Origin: Haematobacter genomosp. 1
Lineage (GTDB): Bacteria; Pseudomonadota; Alphaproteobacteria; Rhodobacterales; Rhodobacteraceae
Reading direction: 5' to 3'
DNA: 39,719 nucleotides
NCBI RefSeq assembly: GCF_002196855.1
Contig: NZ_NIPW01000054.1
Location: 1-39,719, forward strand
Translations under genes and position numbers: made by a program
The notes under the pieces: generated by a model
Told to the model about the DNA's origin: nothing
What the model saw: only the letters and a program-made list of their open reading frames with translations
Database searches by the model: none
Shown: piece by piece, positions 9,489 through 16,738 of the stretch
Layout of the letters: each line of letters begins with the position of its first letter
Numbering within the stretch: position 1 is the first letter of the stretch

Positions 9489-10043
9489 ATGGCAGAACGT
9501 GAGAACCGCCGGGATCGTCGCGAACGCGAGGAAAACCCGGAATTCGCTGATCGTCTCGTGGCGATCAACCGTGTGTCCAAGACCGTCAAGGGGGGCAAGC
9601 GCTTCGGCTTCGCCGCTCTCGTGGTGGTCGGCGACCAGCGGGGCCGTGTCGGCTTCGGCAAGGGCAAGGCCAAGGAAGTGCCGGAAGCCATCCGCAAGGC
9701 CACCGAGCAGGCGAAACGCAGCCTGATCCGCGTGCCGCTGCGCGAAGGCCGCACCCTGCACCATGACATCGAGGGCCGTCACGGCGCTGGCAAGGTCGTG
9801 ATGCGAACCGCCGCTCCGGGTACCGGGATCATCGCGGGCGGGCCGATGCGCGCCGTGTTCGAGATGCTGGGCCTCCAGGATGTCGTGGCGAAGTCGCTGG
9901 GGTCGCAAAACCCCTACAACATGATCCGGGCCACCATCGACGGTCTGCAGAAGGAAGCCAGCCCCCGTTCGGTCGCGCAGCGTCGCGGCAAGAAAGTGGG
10001 CGACATCCTGAAGCGCGCCGAAGCCGAAGCGGCAGAAGCGTAA
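9489..10043 (+). CDS. rpsE: 30S ribosomal protein S5
   Basis: S5 takes part in decoding fidelity and mRNA unwinding. The 184-residue product has a double-stranded-RNA-binding N-terminal half with [20 protein letters not shown] and a C-terminal half with [20 protein letters not shown], both signatures. GAAAGAAGGA precedes the ATG. The product ends with an Ala/Glu-rich stretch. Confidence 0.97.
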   Translation: MAERENRRDRREREENPEFADRLVAINRVSKTVKGGKRFGFAALVVVGDQRGRVGFGKGKAKEVPEAIRKATEQAKRSLIRVPLREGRTLHHDIEGRHGAGKVVMRTAAPGTGIIAGGPMRAVFEMLGLQDVVAKSLGSQNPYNMIRATIDGLQKEASPRSVAQRRGKKVGDILKRAEAEAAEA

Positions 10044-10054
10044 GGAGCGGAACA

Positions 10055-10243
10055 ATGGCGAAAACCATCGTTGTGAAGCAGATCGGCTCCCCGATCCGCC
10101 GTCCGGCCAGCCAGCAGCGTACGCTGATCGGGCTCGGCCTCAACAAGATGCACCGCACCCGTGAGCTGGAGGATACGCCCTCCATCCGCGGCATGGTGAA
10201 CTCGATCCCGCACCTCGTGCAGATCGTCGAAGAAAAGGGCTGA
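10055..10243 (+). CDS. rpmD: 50S ribosomal protein L30
   Basis: L30 is a small large-subunit protein. The 62-residue product carries [20 protein letters not shown] and [20 protein letters not shown], typical of the bacterial family. It is the last gene of its transcript: a 15-bp-stem terminator follows 17 bases after the stop. Confidence 0.96.
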   Translation: MAKTIVVKQIGSPIRRPASQQRTLIGLGLNKMHRTRELEDTPSIRGMVNSIPHLVQIVEEKG

Positions 10244-10260
10244 CCTCAGTCGTCAGCCGC

Positions 10261-10299
10261 CAGAACGCCCCGGTCGCAGGACCGGGGCGTTCTGCTTTT
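10261..10299 (+). terminator. Strong Rho-independent terminator after rpmD
   Basis: CAGAACGCCCCGGTC and its exact complement GACCGGGGCGTTCTG form a perfect 15-bp stem around GCAG, followed by CTTTT. It splits the classical spc operon between rpmD and rplO. Confidence 0.88.
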
Positions 10300-10355
10300 G
10301 GGGCCGGCCGGTGCCGTTGCGGGTGAACAATCCCGCGGCGGAAGCGCGAAGTGCC

Positions 10356-10384
10356 TTGATCCACCCCTTCGCAACCGGTATATG
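10356..10384 (+). promoter_or_regulatory. Candidate sigma-70 promoter for rplO-secY-adk
   Basis: TTGATC, then exactly 17 bases, then TATATG: good matches to -35 and -10 boxes. It lies after the rpmD terminator and about 94 bases upstream of the rplO ATG, where a new start is needed. Confidence 0.6.
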
Positions 10385-10477
10385 CCGCCGGTGGTCCGTG
10401 ATGGGCCTTTTCTGAATCACCCATATGCCGTGTTCGCCCAAGTCGCTTCGGGGGCGATTCCGGTAAGGAGAAGCGAT

Positions 10478-10948
10478 ATGAAACTGAACGAACTCCGCGA
10501 CAACGAAGGCGCGGCCCGCAAGAAGAAACGCGTCGCGCGTGGTCCCGGCTCCGGCAAGGGCAAGACCGCCGGTCGCGGTATCAAGGGTCAGAAATCCCGC
10601 TCGGGCGTTGCGCTGAACGGCTACGAGGGTGGCCAGATGCCGCTCTACCGGCGCCTGCCGAAGCGCGGCTTCACCAAGCCGAATGCGAAGTCCTACGCGG
10701 TCGTCAACCTCGGCCTGATCCAGAAATTCGTTGATGCCGGCAAGCTCGACGCCGCGCAGCCGATCACGGAAGATGTCCTCGTGACCTCCGGTCTGGTACG
10801 CCGCAAGCTCGACGGTATCCGGGTTCTGGCGAAGGGCGACGTGACGGCGAAACTCGCGCTCGAAGTGTCCGGCGCGTCCCAATCGGCCATCGAGGCGGTT
10901 GAGAAAGCCGGCGGCTCCCTGAAAGTTGCTGTCGCCGCCGCCGAATAA
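10478..10948 (+). CDS. rplO: 50S ribosomal protein L15
   Basis: L15 is a late-assembly large-subunit protein. The 156-residue product starts [20 protein letters not shown], followed by the glycine-rich [20 protein letters not shown] and [18 protein letters not shown] signatures. I chose the ATG at 10478, preceded by TAAGGAG 7 bases upstream, over a longer upstream frame that lacks L15 similarity. It opens the second spc transcript segment with secY and adk. Confidence 0.97.
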   Translation: MKLNELRDNEGAARKKKRVARGPGSGKGKTAGRGIKGQKSRSGVALNGYEGGQMPLYRRLPKRGFTKPNAKSYAVVNLGLIQKFVDAGKLDAAQPITEDVLVTSGLVRRKLDGIRVLAKGDVTAKLALEVSGASQSAIEAVEKAGGSLKVAVAAAE

Positions 10949-10953
10949 GGCGT

Positions 10954-11030
10954 TGTATGCGGCGCCCGCGCCGCATACACCTGCGACGAGCTTTTCCGCG
11001 CCGCCGGACCGGTCAACGGGCCGGCGGCGC
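10954..11030 (+). promoter_or_regulatory. Two hairpins in the rplO-secY gap
   Basis: A perfect 11-bp stem TGTATGCGGCG / CGCCGCATACA with loop CCCG (10954-10979) is followed by a second GC stem GCGCCGCCGG / CCGGCGGCGC (10998-11030). No T-run follows either. They could tune expression of secY relative to rplO or protect the upstream mRNA end. Confidence 0.55.
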
Positions 11031-11069
11031 TGTCCATGAAAGAGACGTGGTCTCGGAAAGAGTCTGGGC

Positions 11070-12437
11070 ATGGCATCTGCTGCTGAGCAAATGGCCGCGA
11101 ACCTGAGCTGGGGAACCCTCGGCAAGGCGACCGACCTGCGCCACCGCATCTTCTTCACCATCGGGTTGCTGATCGTTTACCGGCTCGGCACCTACATCCC
11201 CGTTCCGGGCATTGACGCAGCAGCGCTGCGCAATTTCATGGAGCAGGCGCAGACCGGGCTGGGCGGCATCCTGACGATGTTCACCGGCGGCGCGCTCGGG
11301 CGGATGGGGGTCTTTGCGCTCGGCATCATGCCCTATATCTCCGCCTCCATCATCGTGCAGCTTCTCGTCGCGATGATCCCCTCTCTTCAGGGCCTGAAGA
11401 AAGAGGGAGAGGCGGGACGGAAGAAGATCAACCAATACACCCGCTACGGCACCGTCGCTCTGGCGATCTTTCAGGCCTGGGGCCTGGCGGTCAGCCTTGA
11501 GGCGGGGGGTCTTGTCGCCGATCCGGGGATGTTCTTCCGTGTGGCCTGCGTGATCACGCTGGTCGGCGGCACGATGTTCCTGATGTGGCTGGGTGAGCAG
11601 ATCACCGCACGCGGCATCGGCAACGGCATCTCGCTCATCATCTTCGTCGGCATCATCGCCGAGGTTCCCGCGGCGCTCGCGCGGTTCCTGAGCCAAGGGC
11701 GCTCCGGTGCGGTCTCGCCTGCCGTGATCATCGGCGTGTTGCTGATGGTCGTGCTGGTCGTGGCCTTCGTGGTGTTCATGGAGCGTGCGCTTCGCAAGAT
11801 CCACATCCAGTATCCGCGCCGTCAGGTGGGGATGAAGGTCTATGACGGCGGCTCCTCGCACCTGCCGATCAAGGTGAACCCGGCGGGCGTCATCCCGGCG
11901 ATCTTCGCCTCCTCGCTGCTGCTGCTGCCGACGACGATCGCCACCTTCTCCGGCGGGCAGACCGGACCGGTTATGTCGTGGCTGCTGGCCTACTTCGGGC
12001 CGGGTCAGCCGCTCTACATGCTGTTCTTCGCGGCGATGATCGTGTTCTTCGCTTACTTCTATACAGCGAACGTCGCCTTCAAGACGGACGATGTCGCCGA
12101 CAATCTGAAGAACCAGAACGGCTTCATTCCGGGCATCCGGCCCGGCAAGAAGACCGAGGAATATCTGAACTACGTGGTGAACCGGATCCTTGTGCTCGGC
12201 TCGGCCTATCTCGTGGCCGTGGTCCTGCTGCCGGAGATCCTGCGGTTCCAGATGGGTATCCCCTTCTACTTCGGCGGCACGTCCGTGCTGATTGTCGTCT
12301 CGGTGACCATGGACACGATCTCTCAGGTCCAGTCGCACCTGTTGGCGCACCAGTATGAAGGGCTGATCGAGAAGAGCCAGTTGCGCGGCAAAAGACGCAA
12401 CGGCGCGGCGCGTAAAGGGGGAACGATCCGGCGATGA
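11070..12437 (+). CDS. secY: Protein translocase subunit SecY
   Basis: SecY is the channel of the Sec translocon in the inner membrane. The 455-residue product has ten predicted membrane segments. [19 protein letters not shown] is the typical first segment region, [15 protein letters not shown] follows, and the cytoplasmic loops end in [18 protein letters not shown] at the basic C-terminus. It partners SecE and SecG, which are not in the window. The TGA stop overlaps the adk ATG (ATGA). The length is slightly above the E. coli protein. Confidence 0.97.
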   Translation: MASAAEQMAANLSWGTLGKATDLRHRIFFTIGLLIVYRLGTYIPVPGIDAAALRNFMEQAQTGLGGILTMFTGGALGRMGVFALGIMPYISASIIVQLLVAMIPSLQGLKKEGEAGRKKINQYTRYGTVALAIFQAWGLAVSLEAGGLVADPGMFFRVACVITLVGGTMFLMWLGEQITARGIGNGISLIIFVGIIAEVPAALARFLSQGRSGAVSPAVIIGVLLMVVLVVAFVVFMERALRKIHIQYPRRQVGMKVYDGGSSHLPIKVNPAGVIPAIFASSLLLLPTTIATFSGGQTGPVMSWLLAYFGPGQPLYMLFFAAMIVFFAYFYTANVAFKTDDVADNLKNQNGFIPGIRPGKKTEEYLNYVVNRILVLGSAYLVAVVLLPEILRFQMGIPFYFGGTSVLIVVSVTMDTISQVQSHLLAHQYEGLIEKSQLRGKRRNGAARKGGTIRR

Positions 12438-13081
12438 ACGTCATACTGCTAGGGCCGCCGGGGGCGGGGAAGGGCACTCAGGCCCGCCGTCTCGTGGAGG
12501 AGCGTGGCATGGTCCAGCTTTCGACCGGGGATATGCTGCGGGAAGCGCGGCACTCCGGGACGGAAATGGGCCGCAAGGTCGCCGAAGTCATGGATAGTGG
12601 CCAGCTCGTGACCGATGAGATCGTGATCGGTCTTATCGAGGAGCGGATCACCGGCACCGAAGGCTCCGGGTTCATCTTCGATGGTTTCCCGCGGACGCTG
12701 CCGCAGGCCGATGCGCTTGGTGCGATGCTTGACCGCGTGGGGCAGACCCTCGACGCGGTGATCGAGATGCAGGTGGATGACGCGGCGCTGGTGTCGCGGA
12801 TCACCGGGCGGTTCACCTGCGGCAATTGCGGCGAAGTGTATCACGACGTCACCAAGCCCACGAAAGTGGCCGGCGTCTGCGATGTCTGCGGCTCCACCGA
12901 TCTTCGTCGCCGGGCCGATGACAACGAGGCGAGCCTGACCAAGCGGTTGATGGAGTACTACAAGAAGACCTCGCCGCTGATCGGGTACTACTACGCCAAG
13001 GAGATGCTCTCTCCCGTCGATGGCCTTGATGAGCCGGAAGCAGTTTCCGAAGCGGTCCGCAAGGTGCTTGACAAGGGCTGA
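12434..13081 (+). CDS. adk: Adenylate kinase, zinc-type LID
   Basis: Adenylate kinase interconverts ATP plus AMP and two ADP in the cytoplasm. The 215-residue product has the P-loop [10 protein letters not shown] at 7-16, the AMP-binding part [10 protein letters not shown] and [11 protein letters not shown]. It is the long-LID form with four cysteines, C129-x2-C132-x16-C149-x2-C152, a structural zinc site. Paracoccus denitrificans adenylate kinase is a known zinc-containing relative, which fits a Rhodobacterales origin. It is coupled to secY by an ATGA overlap. Confidence 0.97.
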   Translation: MNVILLGPPGAGKGTQARRLVEERGMVQLSTGDMLREARHSGTEMGRKVAEVMDSGQLVTDEIVIGLIEERITGTEGSGFIFDGFPRTLPQADALGAMLDRVGQTLDAVIEMQVDDAALVSRITGRFTCGNCGEVYHDVTKPTKVAGVCDVCGSTDLRRRADDNEASLTKRLMEYYKKTSPLIGYYYAKEMLSPVDGLDEPEAVSEAVRKVLDKG

Positions 13082-13088
13082 ACTGCCA

Positions 13089-13127
13089 TTGACGCCTCTT
13101 GACCTGAGGCGTCAAAGCCCATAGATC
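13089..13127 (+). promoter_or_regulatory. Inverted repeat with possible promoter upstream of rpsM
   Basis: TTGACGCCTC and GAGGCGTCAA form a perfect 10-bp inverted repeat around TTGACCT. The loop itself contains TTGACC, which is 17 bases from TAGATC (13122-13127), a weak -10. This could be the start of the rpsM-rpsK-rpoA-rplQ transcript, or simply the end structure of the adk mRNA. Confidence 0.4.
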
Positions 13128-13238
13128 ACAGCCTCTCGCAAGAGAATCGTCCTGACGGGCGGGCTTCGGTCTGCTCCGCCCTTCGGGTCAGAGCGTGTGG
13201 GGATCGGTTCAGACCGCAAAACCCGCGTTGTGAAAAAA

Positions 13239-13258
13239 GGTTCCGGCATTACGGAACC
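13239..13258 (+). other. Hairpin in the rpsM leader
   Basis: GGTTCCG-GCATTA-CGGAACC is a perfect 7-bp stem ending about 20 bases before the rpsM start. It is preceded by AAAAAA. It could be a regulatory leader structure, but I have no model to match it to. Confidence 0.4.
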
Positions 13259-13279
13259 GCAACAGAAAAGGAAGCCCTA

Positions 13280-13648
13280 GTGGCACGTATTGCTGGTGTA
13301 AACATCCCCACGGGTAAGCGCGTTCCGATCGCGCTGACCTATATCCACGGTATCGGCCCGAAGATCGCCGATGAAGTCGTGCAGGCCGTCGGCATCGACC
13401 CGTCGCGCCGCGTGAACGATCTTTCCGACGCCGAAGTGCTTGCGATCCGCGAATACATCGACGCCAACCTGACCGTCGAAGGCGATCTGCGCCGCGAAGT
13501 TCAGATGAACATCAAGCGTCTGATGGATCTCGGTGCCTACCGCGGCCTGCGCCATCGTCGCAACCTCCCGGTCCGCGGTCAGCGGACGCACACCAACGCC
13601 CGCACCCGCAAGGGCCCGGCGAAGCCGATCGCCGGCAAGAAGAAGTAA
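13280..13648 (+). CDS. rpsM: 30S ribosomal protein S13 (GTG start)
   Basis: S13 lies at the top of the head and contacts L5 and the P-site tRNA. The 122-residue product starts with GTG and reads [20 protein letters not shown], with [20 protein letters not shown] as the C-terminal signature. AAGGA lies 10 bases upstream. The rare start codon among these genes may lower translation. rpmJ, often found just before rpsM in other bacteria, is absent here. Confidence 0.96.
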   Translation: MARIAGVNIPTGKRVPIALTYIHGIGPKIADEVVQAVGIDPSRRVNDLSDAEVLAIREYIDANLTVEGDLRREVQMNIKRLMDLGAYRGLRHRRNLPVRGQRTHTNARTRKGPAKPIAGKKK

Positions 13649-13660
13649 GGGGAGGGTATC

Positions 13661-14050
13661 ATGGCTCGCGACAAGACCCGTATCAAGCGCAAGGAGCGCA
13701 AGAACATCGCCGCTGGCGTTGCTCACGTGAACTCCTCGTTCAACAACACCAAAATCCTGATCTCCGACGTGCAGGGCAATGCGATCGCCTGGTCGTCCGC
13801 CGGCACGATGGGCTTCAAGGGTTCGCGGAAATCCACGCCCTATGCGGCGCAGATGGCTGCGGAAGACGCTGGCCGCAAGGCGCAGGAACATGGCGTCCGC
13901 ACCCTGGAAGTCGAAGTGCAAGGCCCCGGCTCCGGCCGTGAATCGGCGCTCCGCGCGCTGGCCGCCGTCGGGTTCAACATCACCTCGATCCGCGATGTGA
14001 CGCCGCTCGCGCACAACGGCTGCCGTCCGCCGAAGCGCCGCCGGGTCTGA
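13661..14050 (+). CDS. rpsK: 30S ribosomal protein S11
   Basis: S11 forms part of the platform near the mRNA exit. The 129-residue product has [20 protein letters not shown] and ends [20 protein letters not shown] followed by [12 protein letters not shown], all signatures. It lies 12 bases after rpsM and is followed by a 121-base gap with a long hairpin before rpoA. Confidence 0.97.
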   Translation: MARDKTRIKRKERKNIAAGVAHVNSSFNNTKILISDVQGNAIAWSSAGTMGFKGSRKSTPYAAQMAAEDAGRKAQEHGVRTLEVEVQGPGSGRESALRALAAVGFNITSIRDVTPLAHNGCRPPKRRRV

Positions 14051-14066
14051 GGAACCGAAAATTCTG

Positions 14067-14098
14067 CTCGGGTCGCGCGAAAATTCGCGCGGCCCGAG
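14067..14098 (+). promoter_or_regulatory. Long GC hairpin between rpsK and rpoA
   Basis: CTCGGGTCGCGCGAA pairs with TTCGCGCGGCCCGAG over 15 positions with one T-G wobble; the loop is only AA, so the top of the stem probably opens. No T-run follows. It may dampen or stabilise read-through from ribosomal genes into RNA polymerase alpha. Confidence 0.55.
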
Positions 14099-14171
14099 TG
14101 CGTCATTCTGAACCTCGGGCGTTCTGCGGCAACCGGTTCATGCGCCGCGGGACAGGTATGGAGGCAATTGC

Positions 14172-15188
14172 ATGATCCACAAGAACTGGCAGGAACTCAT
14201 CAAGCCGACCCAACTCGAGGTCAAGGCTGGCCCCGACGCCTCCCGTCAGGCGACGGTGGTTGCCGAGCCGCTGGAGCGTGGGTTCGGTCTGACCCTCGGC
14301 AACGCGCTGCGTCGTGTGTTGATGTCCTCGCTTCAGGGTGCTGCGATCACCGCGATCCAGATCGACAACGTGCTGCACGAGTTCTCCTCGATCTCGGGCG
14401 TGCGGGAGGATGTCACGGACATCGTCCTCAACCTGAAGGGCGTCGCGCTCAAGATGGAAGTGGAAGGGCCGAAGCGCCTGACCATCTCCGCCAAGGGTCC
14501 GGGCATCGTGACCGGCGGCGACATCTCCGAATCGAACGGCATCGAGGTGCTGAACAAGGAGCATGTCATCTGCCATCTGGACGACGGCGCGAACCTGTTC
14601 ATGGAACTGACCGTGAACACGGGCAAGGGCTATGTCGCGGCGGACAAGAACCGGCCGGAAGACGCGCCGATCGGGCTCATTCCGATCGATGCGATCTACT
14701 CGCCGGTGAAGAAGGTGGCCTATGAGGTCACGCCTACCCGCGAGGGTCAGGTGCTTGACTATGACAAGCTGACCATGAAAATCGAAACGGATGGCTCCGT
14801 CACGCCGGACGATGCGGTGGCTTTCGCCGCGCGGATCCTGCAGGACCAGCTCACCGTCTTCGTCAACTTCGAAGAGCCGGAATCGGCCACGCGTCAGGAT
14901 GCGGAAGACGGGCTGGAGTTCAACCCGCTGCTGCTGAAGAAGGTGGACGAACTCGAACTGTCGGTCCGCTCGGCCAACTGCCTGAAGAACGACAACATCG
15001 TCTATATCGGCGACCTGATCCAGAAGACGGAAGCCGAGATGCTTCGGACGCCGAACTTCGGCCGCAAGTCGCTCAACGAGATCAAGGAAGTGCTGTCCGG
15101 CATGGGTCTGCACCTCGGCATGGAAGTCGAGGACTGGCCGCCGGAAAACATCGAAGACCTCGCCAAGCGGTTTGAAGATCAGTTCTGA
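14172..15188 (+). CDS. rpoA: DNA-directed RNA polymerase subunit alpha
   Basis: The alpha subunit dimerises to nucleate RNA polymerase, and its C-terminal domain binds UP elements and activators such as LuxR-type proteins. The 338-residue product has the N-terminal assembly domain with [20 protein letters not shown] at about 34-53 and the C-terminal domain with [20 protein letters not shown] and [13 protein letters not shown]. The length is typical for alphaproteobacteria. The ATG at 14172 is preceded by GGTATGGAGG. Confidence 0.98.
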   Translation: MIHKNWQELIKPTQLEVKAGPDASRQATVVAEPLERGFGLTLGNALRRVLMSSLQGAAITAIQIDNVLHEFSSISGVREDVTDIVLNLKGVALKMEVEGPKRLTISAKGPGIVTGGDISESNGIEVLNKEHVICHLDDGANLFMELTVNTGKGYVAADKNRPEDAPIGLIPIDAIYSPVKKVAYEVTPTREGQVLDYDKLTMKIETDGSVTPDDAVAFAARILQDQLTVFVNFEEPESATRQDAEDGLEFNPLLLKKVDELELSVRSANCLKNDNIVYIGDLIQKTEAEMLRTPNFGRKSLNEIKEVLSGMGLHLGMEVEDWPPENIEDLAKRFEDQF

Positions 15189-15198
15189 TTGATCTTTG

Positions 15199-15224
15199 CG
15201 GGGCGTTTCGCTAGAGGCGCCCCG
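15199..15224 (+). other. Hairpin between rpoA and rplQ
   Basis: CGGGGCG and CGCCCCG form a perfect 7-bp stem with a 12-base loop just after the rpoA stop. It lacks a T-run, so read-through to rplQ is expected. Confidence 0.45.
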
Positions 15225-15316
15225 AATGCCCGGACTGCCGGGGAAATCATGGGCAATTCCGCCCCAAGGAGAGCGCGGTTCGCATCCGCGCCGGACAAAG
15301 CAAAAGGAGTAAGACC

Positions 15317-15736
15317 ATGCGTCACGCCCGCGGATACCGCCGCCTGAACCGCACGCACGAGCACCGCAAGGCGCTCTTCGCCAACATGTCCGGCTCGCTC
15401 ATCGAGCATGAGCAGATCAAGACGACGCTTCCGAAAGCCAAGGAACTGCGTCCGATCATCGAGAAGCTCATCACGCTCGCCAAGCGTGGGGATCTGCACG
15501 CCCGCCGCCAGGCTGCCGCGCAGCTCAAGCAAGACGCTTATGTCGCGAAACTGTTCGACGTGCTTGGTCCGCGCTACAAAGAGCGCCAGGGCGGCTACGT
15601 CCGTATCATGAAGGCGGGCTTCCGCTACGGTGACATGGCGCCGATGGCGATCATCGAATTCGTCGATCGCGATCCCGCTGCCAAGGGCGCTGCCGACAAG
15701 GCGCGCGTCGAGGCAGAGTTCGCCGACGCCGAATAA
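15317..15736 (+). CDS. rplQ: 50S ribosomal protein L17
   Basis: L17 is a large-subunit protein near the tunnel exit. The 139-residue product starts [20 protein letters not shown] and carries [20 protein letters not shown], both signatures. AAAAGGAG lies upstream of the ATG. It is the last ribosomal gene of the cluster and is followed at once by a strong terminator. Confidence 0.97.
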   Translation: MRHARGYRRLNRTHEHRKALFANMSGSLIEHEQIKTTLPKAKELRPIIEKLITLAKRGDLHARRQAAAQLKQDAYVAKLFDVLGPRYKERQGGYVRIMKAGFRYGDMAPMAIIEFVDRDPAAKGAADKARVEAEFADAE

Positions 15737-15760
15737 TATCGGCTCTTCTCAAGAATTAAG

Positions 15761-15794
15761 ATACCCCGCCGTCGAGCGGGGTATTTTCTTTTTT
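15761..15794 (+). terminator. Rho-independent terminator after rplQ
   Basis: ATACCCCGC and GCGGGGTAT form a perfect 9-bp stem around CGTCGA, followed by TTTCTTTTTT. This is a textbook terminator that closes the ribosomal cluster. It also stands between rplQ and the convergently ending small gene, 15 bases from that gene's stop. Confidence 0.92.
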
Positions 15795-15808
15795 ACTCAG
15801 TCTATTAA

Positions 15809-15991
15809 TTATTGATATGCATCATTCGCATATGAAGAGATATCTGAGACCTGTGTTGTGATCTGTTCTATCAGTTCGTCGAGATCCAACTCTTCCATCG
15901 GCGTTGCTCCGATGAATTCGAGAAGATCGAAACGGTCATTCGCGGGAAGGCGCATGAGTTTTGCAAAGAGGTCTGGGCTTATGGATCGCAT
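15809..15991 (-). CDS. Unknown 60-residue small protein divergent from luxR
   Basis: I do not recognise this product. It is a 60-residue acidic protein: MRSISPDLFAKLMRLPANDR, then FDLLEFIGATPMEELDLDEL, then a Ser/Thr-rich tail ending in NDAYQ. The start at 15991 is supported by AGGTG 7 bases upstream in a good position; a longer in-frame upstream reading overlaps the luxR start and lacks a site. No Cys, no membrane segment and no signal peptide are visible; two short amphipathic helices are likely. It is transcribed away from luxR from a shared 78-base region that holds a perfect inverted repeat. By position it could be a regulator or target of the quorum-sensing pair, but this is inference. 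Confidence 0.6.
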   Translation of the reverse strand: MRSISPDLFAKLMRLPANDRFDLLEFIGATPMEELDLDELIEQITTQVSDISSYANDAYQ

Positions 15992-16002
15992 TGAAACACC
16001 TT

Positions 16003-16017
16003 TCGACCGGTGGTCGA
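16003..16017. promoter_or_regulatory. Perfect inverted repeat between the small gene and luxR
   Basis: TCGACC-GGT-GGTCGA is a perfect 6-bp inverted repeat with a 3-base spacer. It lies 12 bases upstream of the small gene's start (overlapping the approach to its ribosome-binding site) and 53 bases upstream of luxR. Its size and symmetry suit a LuxR-family dimer, though it does not match the classical lux box closely. Confidence 0.45.
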
Positions 16018-16035
16018 TGGATCCACAATTTAAAG

Positions 16036-16070
16036 TTGACGGCGCAGGGGGCAACTTGTCTAAAAAGACA
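16036..16070 (+). promoter_or_regulatory. Possible luxR promoter and start-codon hairpin
   Basis: TTGACG at 16036-16041 is followed after 17 bases by TCTAAA (16059-16064), a weak -10. Transcription from it would begin almost at the luxR ATG, giving a leaderless mRNA; consistent with that, no clear ribosome-binding site precedes the ATG. TGTCT-AAAA-AGACA (16057-16070) is also a perfect short inverted repeat that ends on the A of the ATG. Confidence 0.3.
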
Positions 16071-16678
16071 TGTCCTTGACGGTAGGCCTCGAGCTCGAAC
16101 TTCGCAATCTCGCCCGCCTTGCGCCGGTGGGGTATTATGTCGCGCTGCACATCAGATTCGGCGCACCCATGCTCATGTTCCGCACCTTTCCGCAGGACTG
16201 GACGGATCGGTACACGGAGCAGGCCTATACGCTGCGGGATCCGCTTGTCGCCTGGGGGTTTTCAACCGAAGGCACGACGCGGTGGAGCGAGATCACCATC
16301 GATCCGTTCGGCATCATGGCGGAAGCGGCGCGTTATGGCCTTGGTTTCGGCGCCTGCGTCGCCTGTGGGCCCATAAGCTCGCGGACAATCGCCGGTATCG
16401 CACGGAACGATCGAGAGTTCACGGATGCAGAGATTGCGAAGGCGGCCGAACTGGTGAGCCATATCCACGCGATCACCGAGCCGCCGGAAAGTCTCACCCC
16501 CGCTCAGATAGAAGCCCTGCGCCTCATCGCCGCCGGAGACCGCCATGCGGCGGCTGCGGCGAAGCTGAACATCTCCGAAAGCGCCTTGAAAGCGCGGTTG
16601 AATTCCGCCCGCCAGCGCCTGTTGGCGCGCACCACGGCCGAGGCGATTCAGCGCGCGAAGGATTACAGGCTGCTCTAG
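16070..16678 (+). CDS. luxR: LuxR-family autoinducer-binding transcriptional regulator
   Basis: This is a quorum-sensing receptor/regulator of 202 residues. The N-terminal autoinducer-binding domain shows the invariant ligand-pocket set in the right order: W44 and Y48 in DWTDRY, D57-P58 in LRDPLV, and W72 in TRWSEI. The C-terminal helix-turn-helix runs from LTPAQIEALRLIAAGD to about residue 200, with ISESALKARLNSARQRLLAR as recognition part. At 202 residues it is shorter than the usual 230-250, the loss being at the extreme N-terminus, so a longer start cannot be excluded, although no upstream in-frame ATG with a good site is visible. luxI follows 60 bases downstream, probably in one transcript. 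It should sense the acyl-homoserine lactone made by its neighbour. Confidence 0.9.
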   Translation: MSLTVGLELELRNLARLAPVGYYVALHIRFGAPMLMFRTFPQDWTDRYTEQAYTLRDPLVAWGFSTEGTTRWSEITIDPFGIMAEAARYGLGFGACVACGPISSRTIAGIARNDREFTDAEIAKAAELVSHIHAITEPPESLTPAQIEALRLIAAGDRHAAAAAKLNISESALKARLNSARQRLLARTTAEAIQRAKDYRLL

Positions 16679-16688
16679 GAAGGCATCG

Positions 16689-16738
16689 GGTCGTCGCCGC
16701 GGGTTCGGATTTCTTTACCCCAACCCACGGAGACGACC
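16689..16738 (+). promoter_or_regulatory. Imperfect 17-bp hairpin sequestering the luxI ribosome-binding site
   Basis: Bases 16689-16705 pair with 16722-16738 in 15 of 17 positions (mismatches 16696/16731 and 16700/16727), with a 16-base loop. The 3' arm contains the GGAG at 16729-16732, six bases from the luxI ATG, and the stem ends on the base directly before that ATG. In the folded RNA the ribosome-binding site would be largely hidden. It fills nearly the whole luxR-luxI gap. A DNA operator role is the alternative. Confidence 0.65.

Noticed and set aside
12438-13279. rpmJ (L36) gene expected between secY and rpsM
   Set aside because: I looked in the adk-rpsM gap on both strands and found no frame with the L36 cysteine/histidine pattern.
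15992-16150. Longer N-terminal extension of the small minus-strand gene, reaching 16150
   Set aside because: The extra 53 residues overlap the luxR start on the other strand, look non-coding and lack a ribosome-binding site, whereas the start at 15991 has a well-placed AGGTG.
16666-16675. A 10-base match (ACAGGCTGCT) at the end of luxR to the MITE terminal repeat
   Set aside because: It lies inside the conserved luxR coding end, lacks the A-run that follows in the true ends, and has no partner; chance similarity is likely.
16679-16738. Classical lux box upstream of luxI
   Set aside because: No 18-20-base palindrome of the ACCTGT...ACAGGT kind is present; the symmetry there is the long hairpin described instead.
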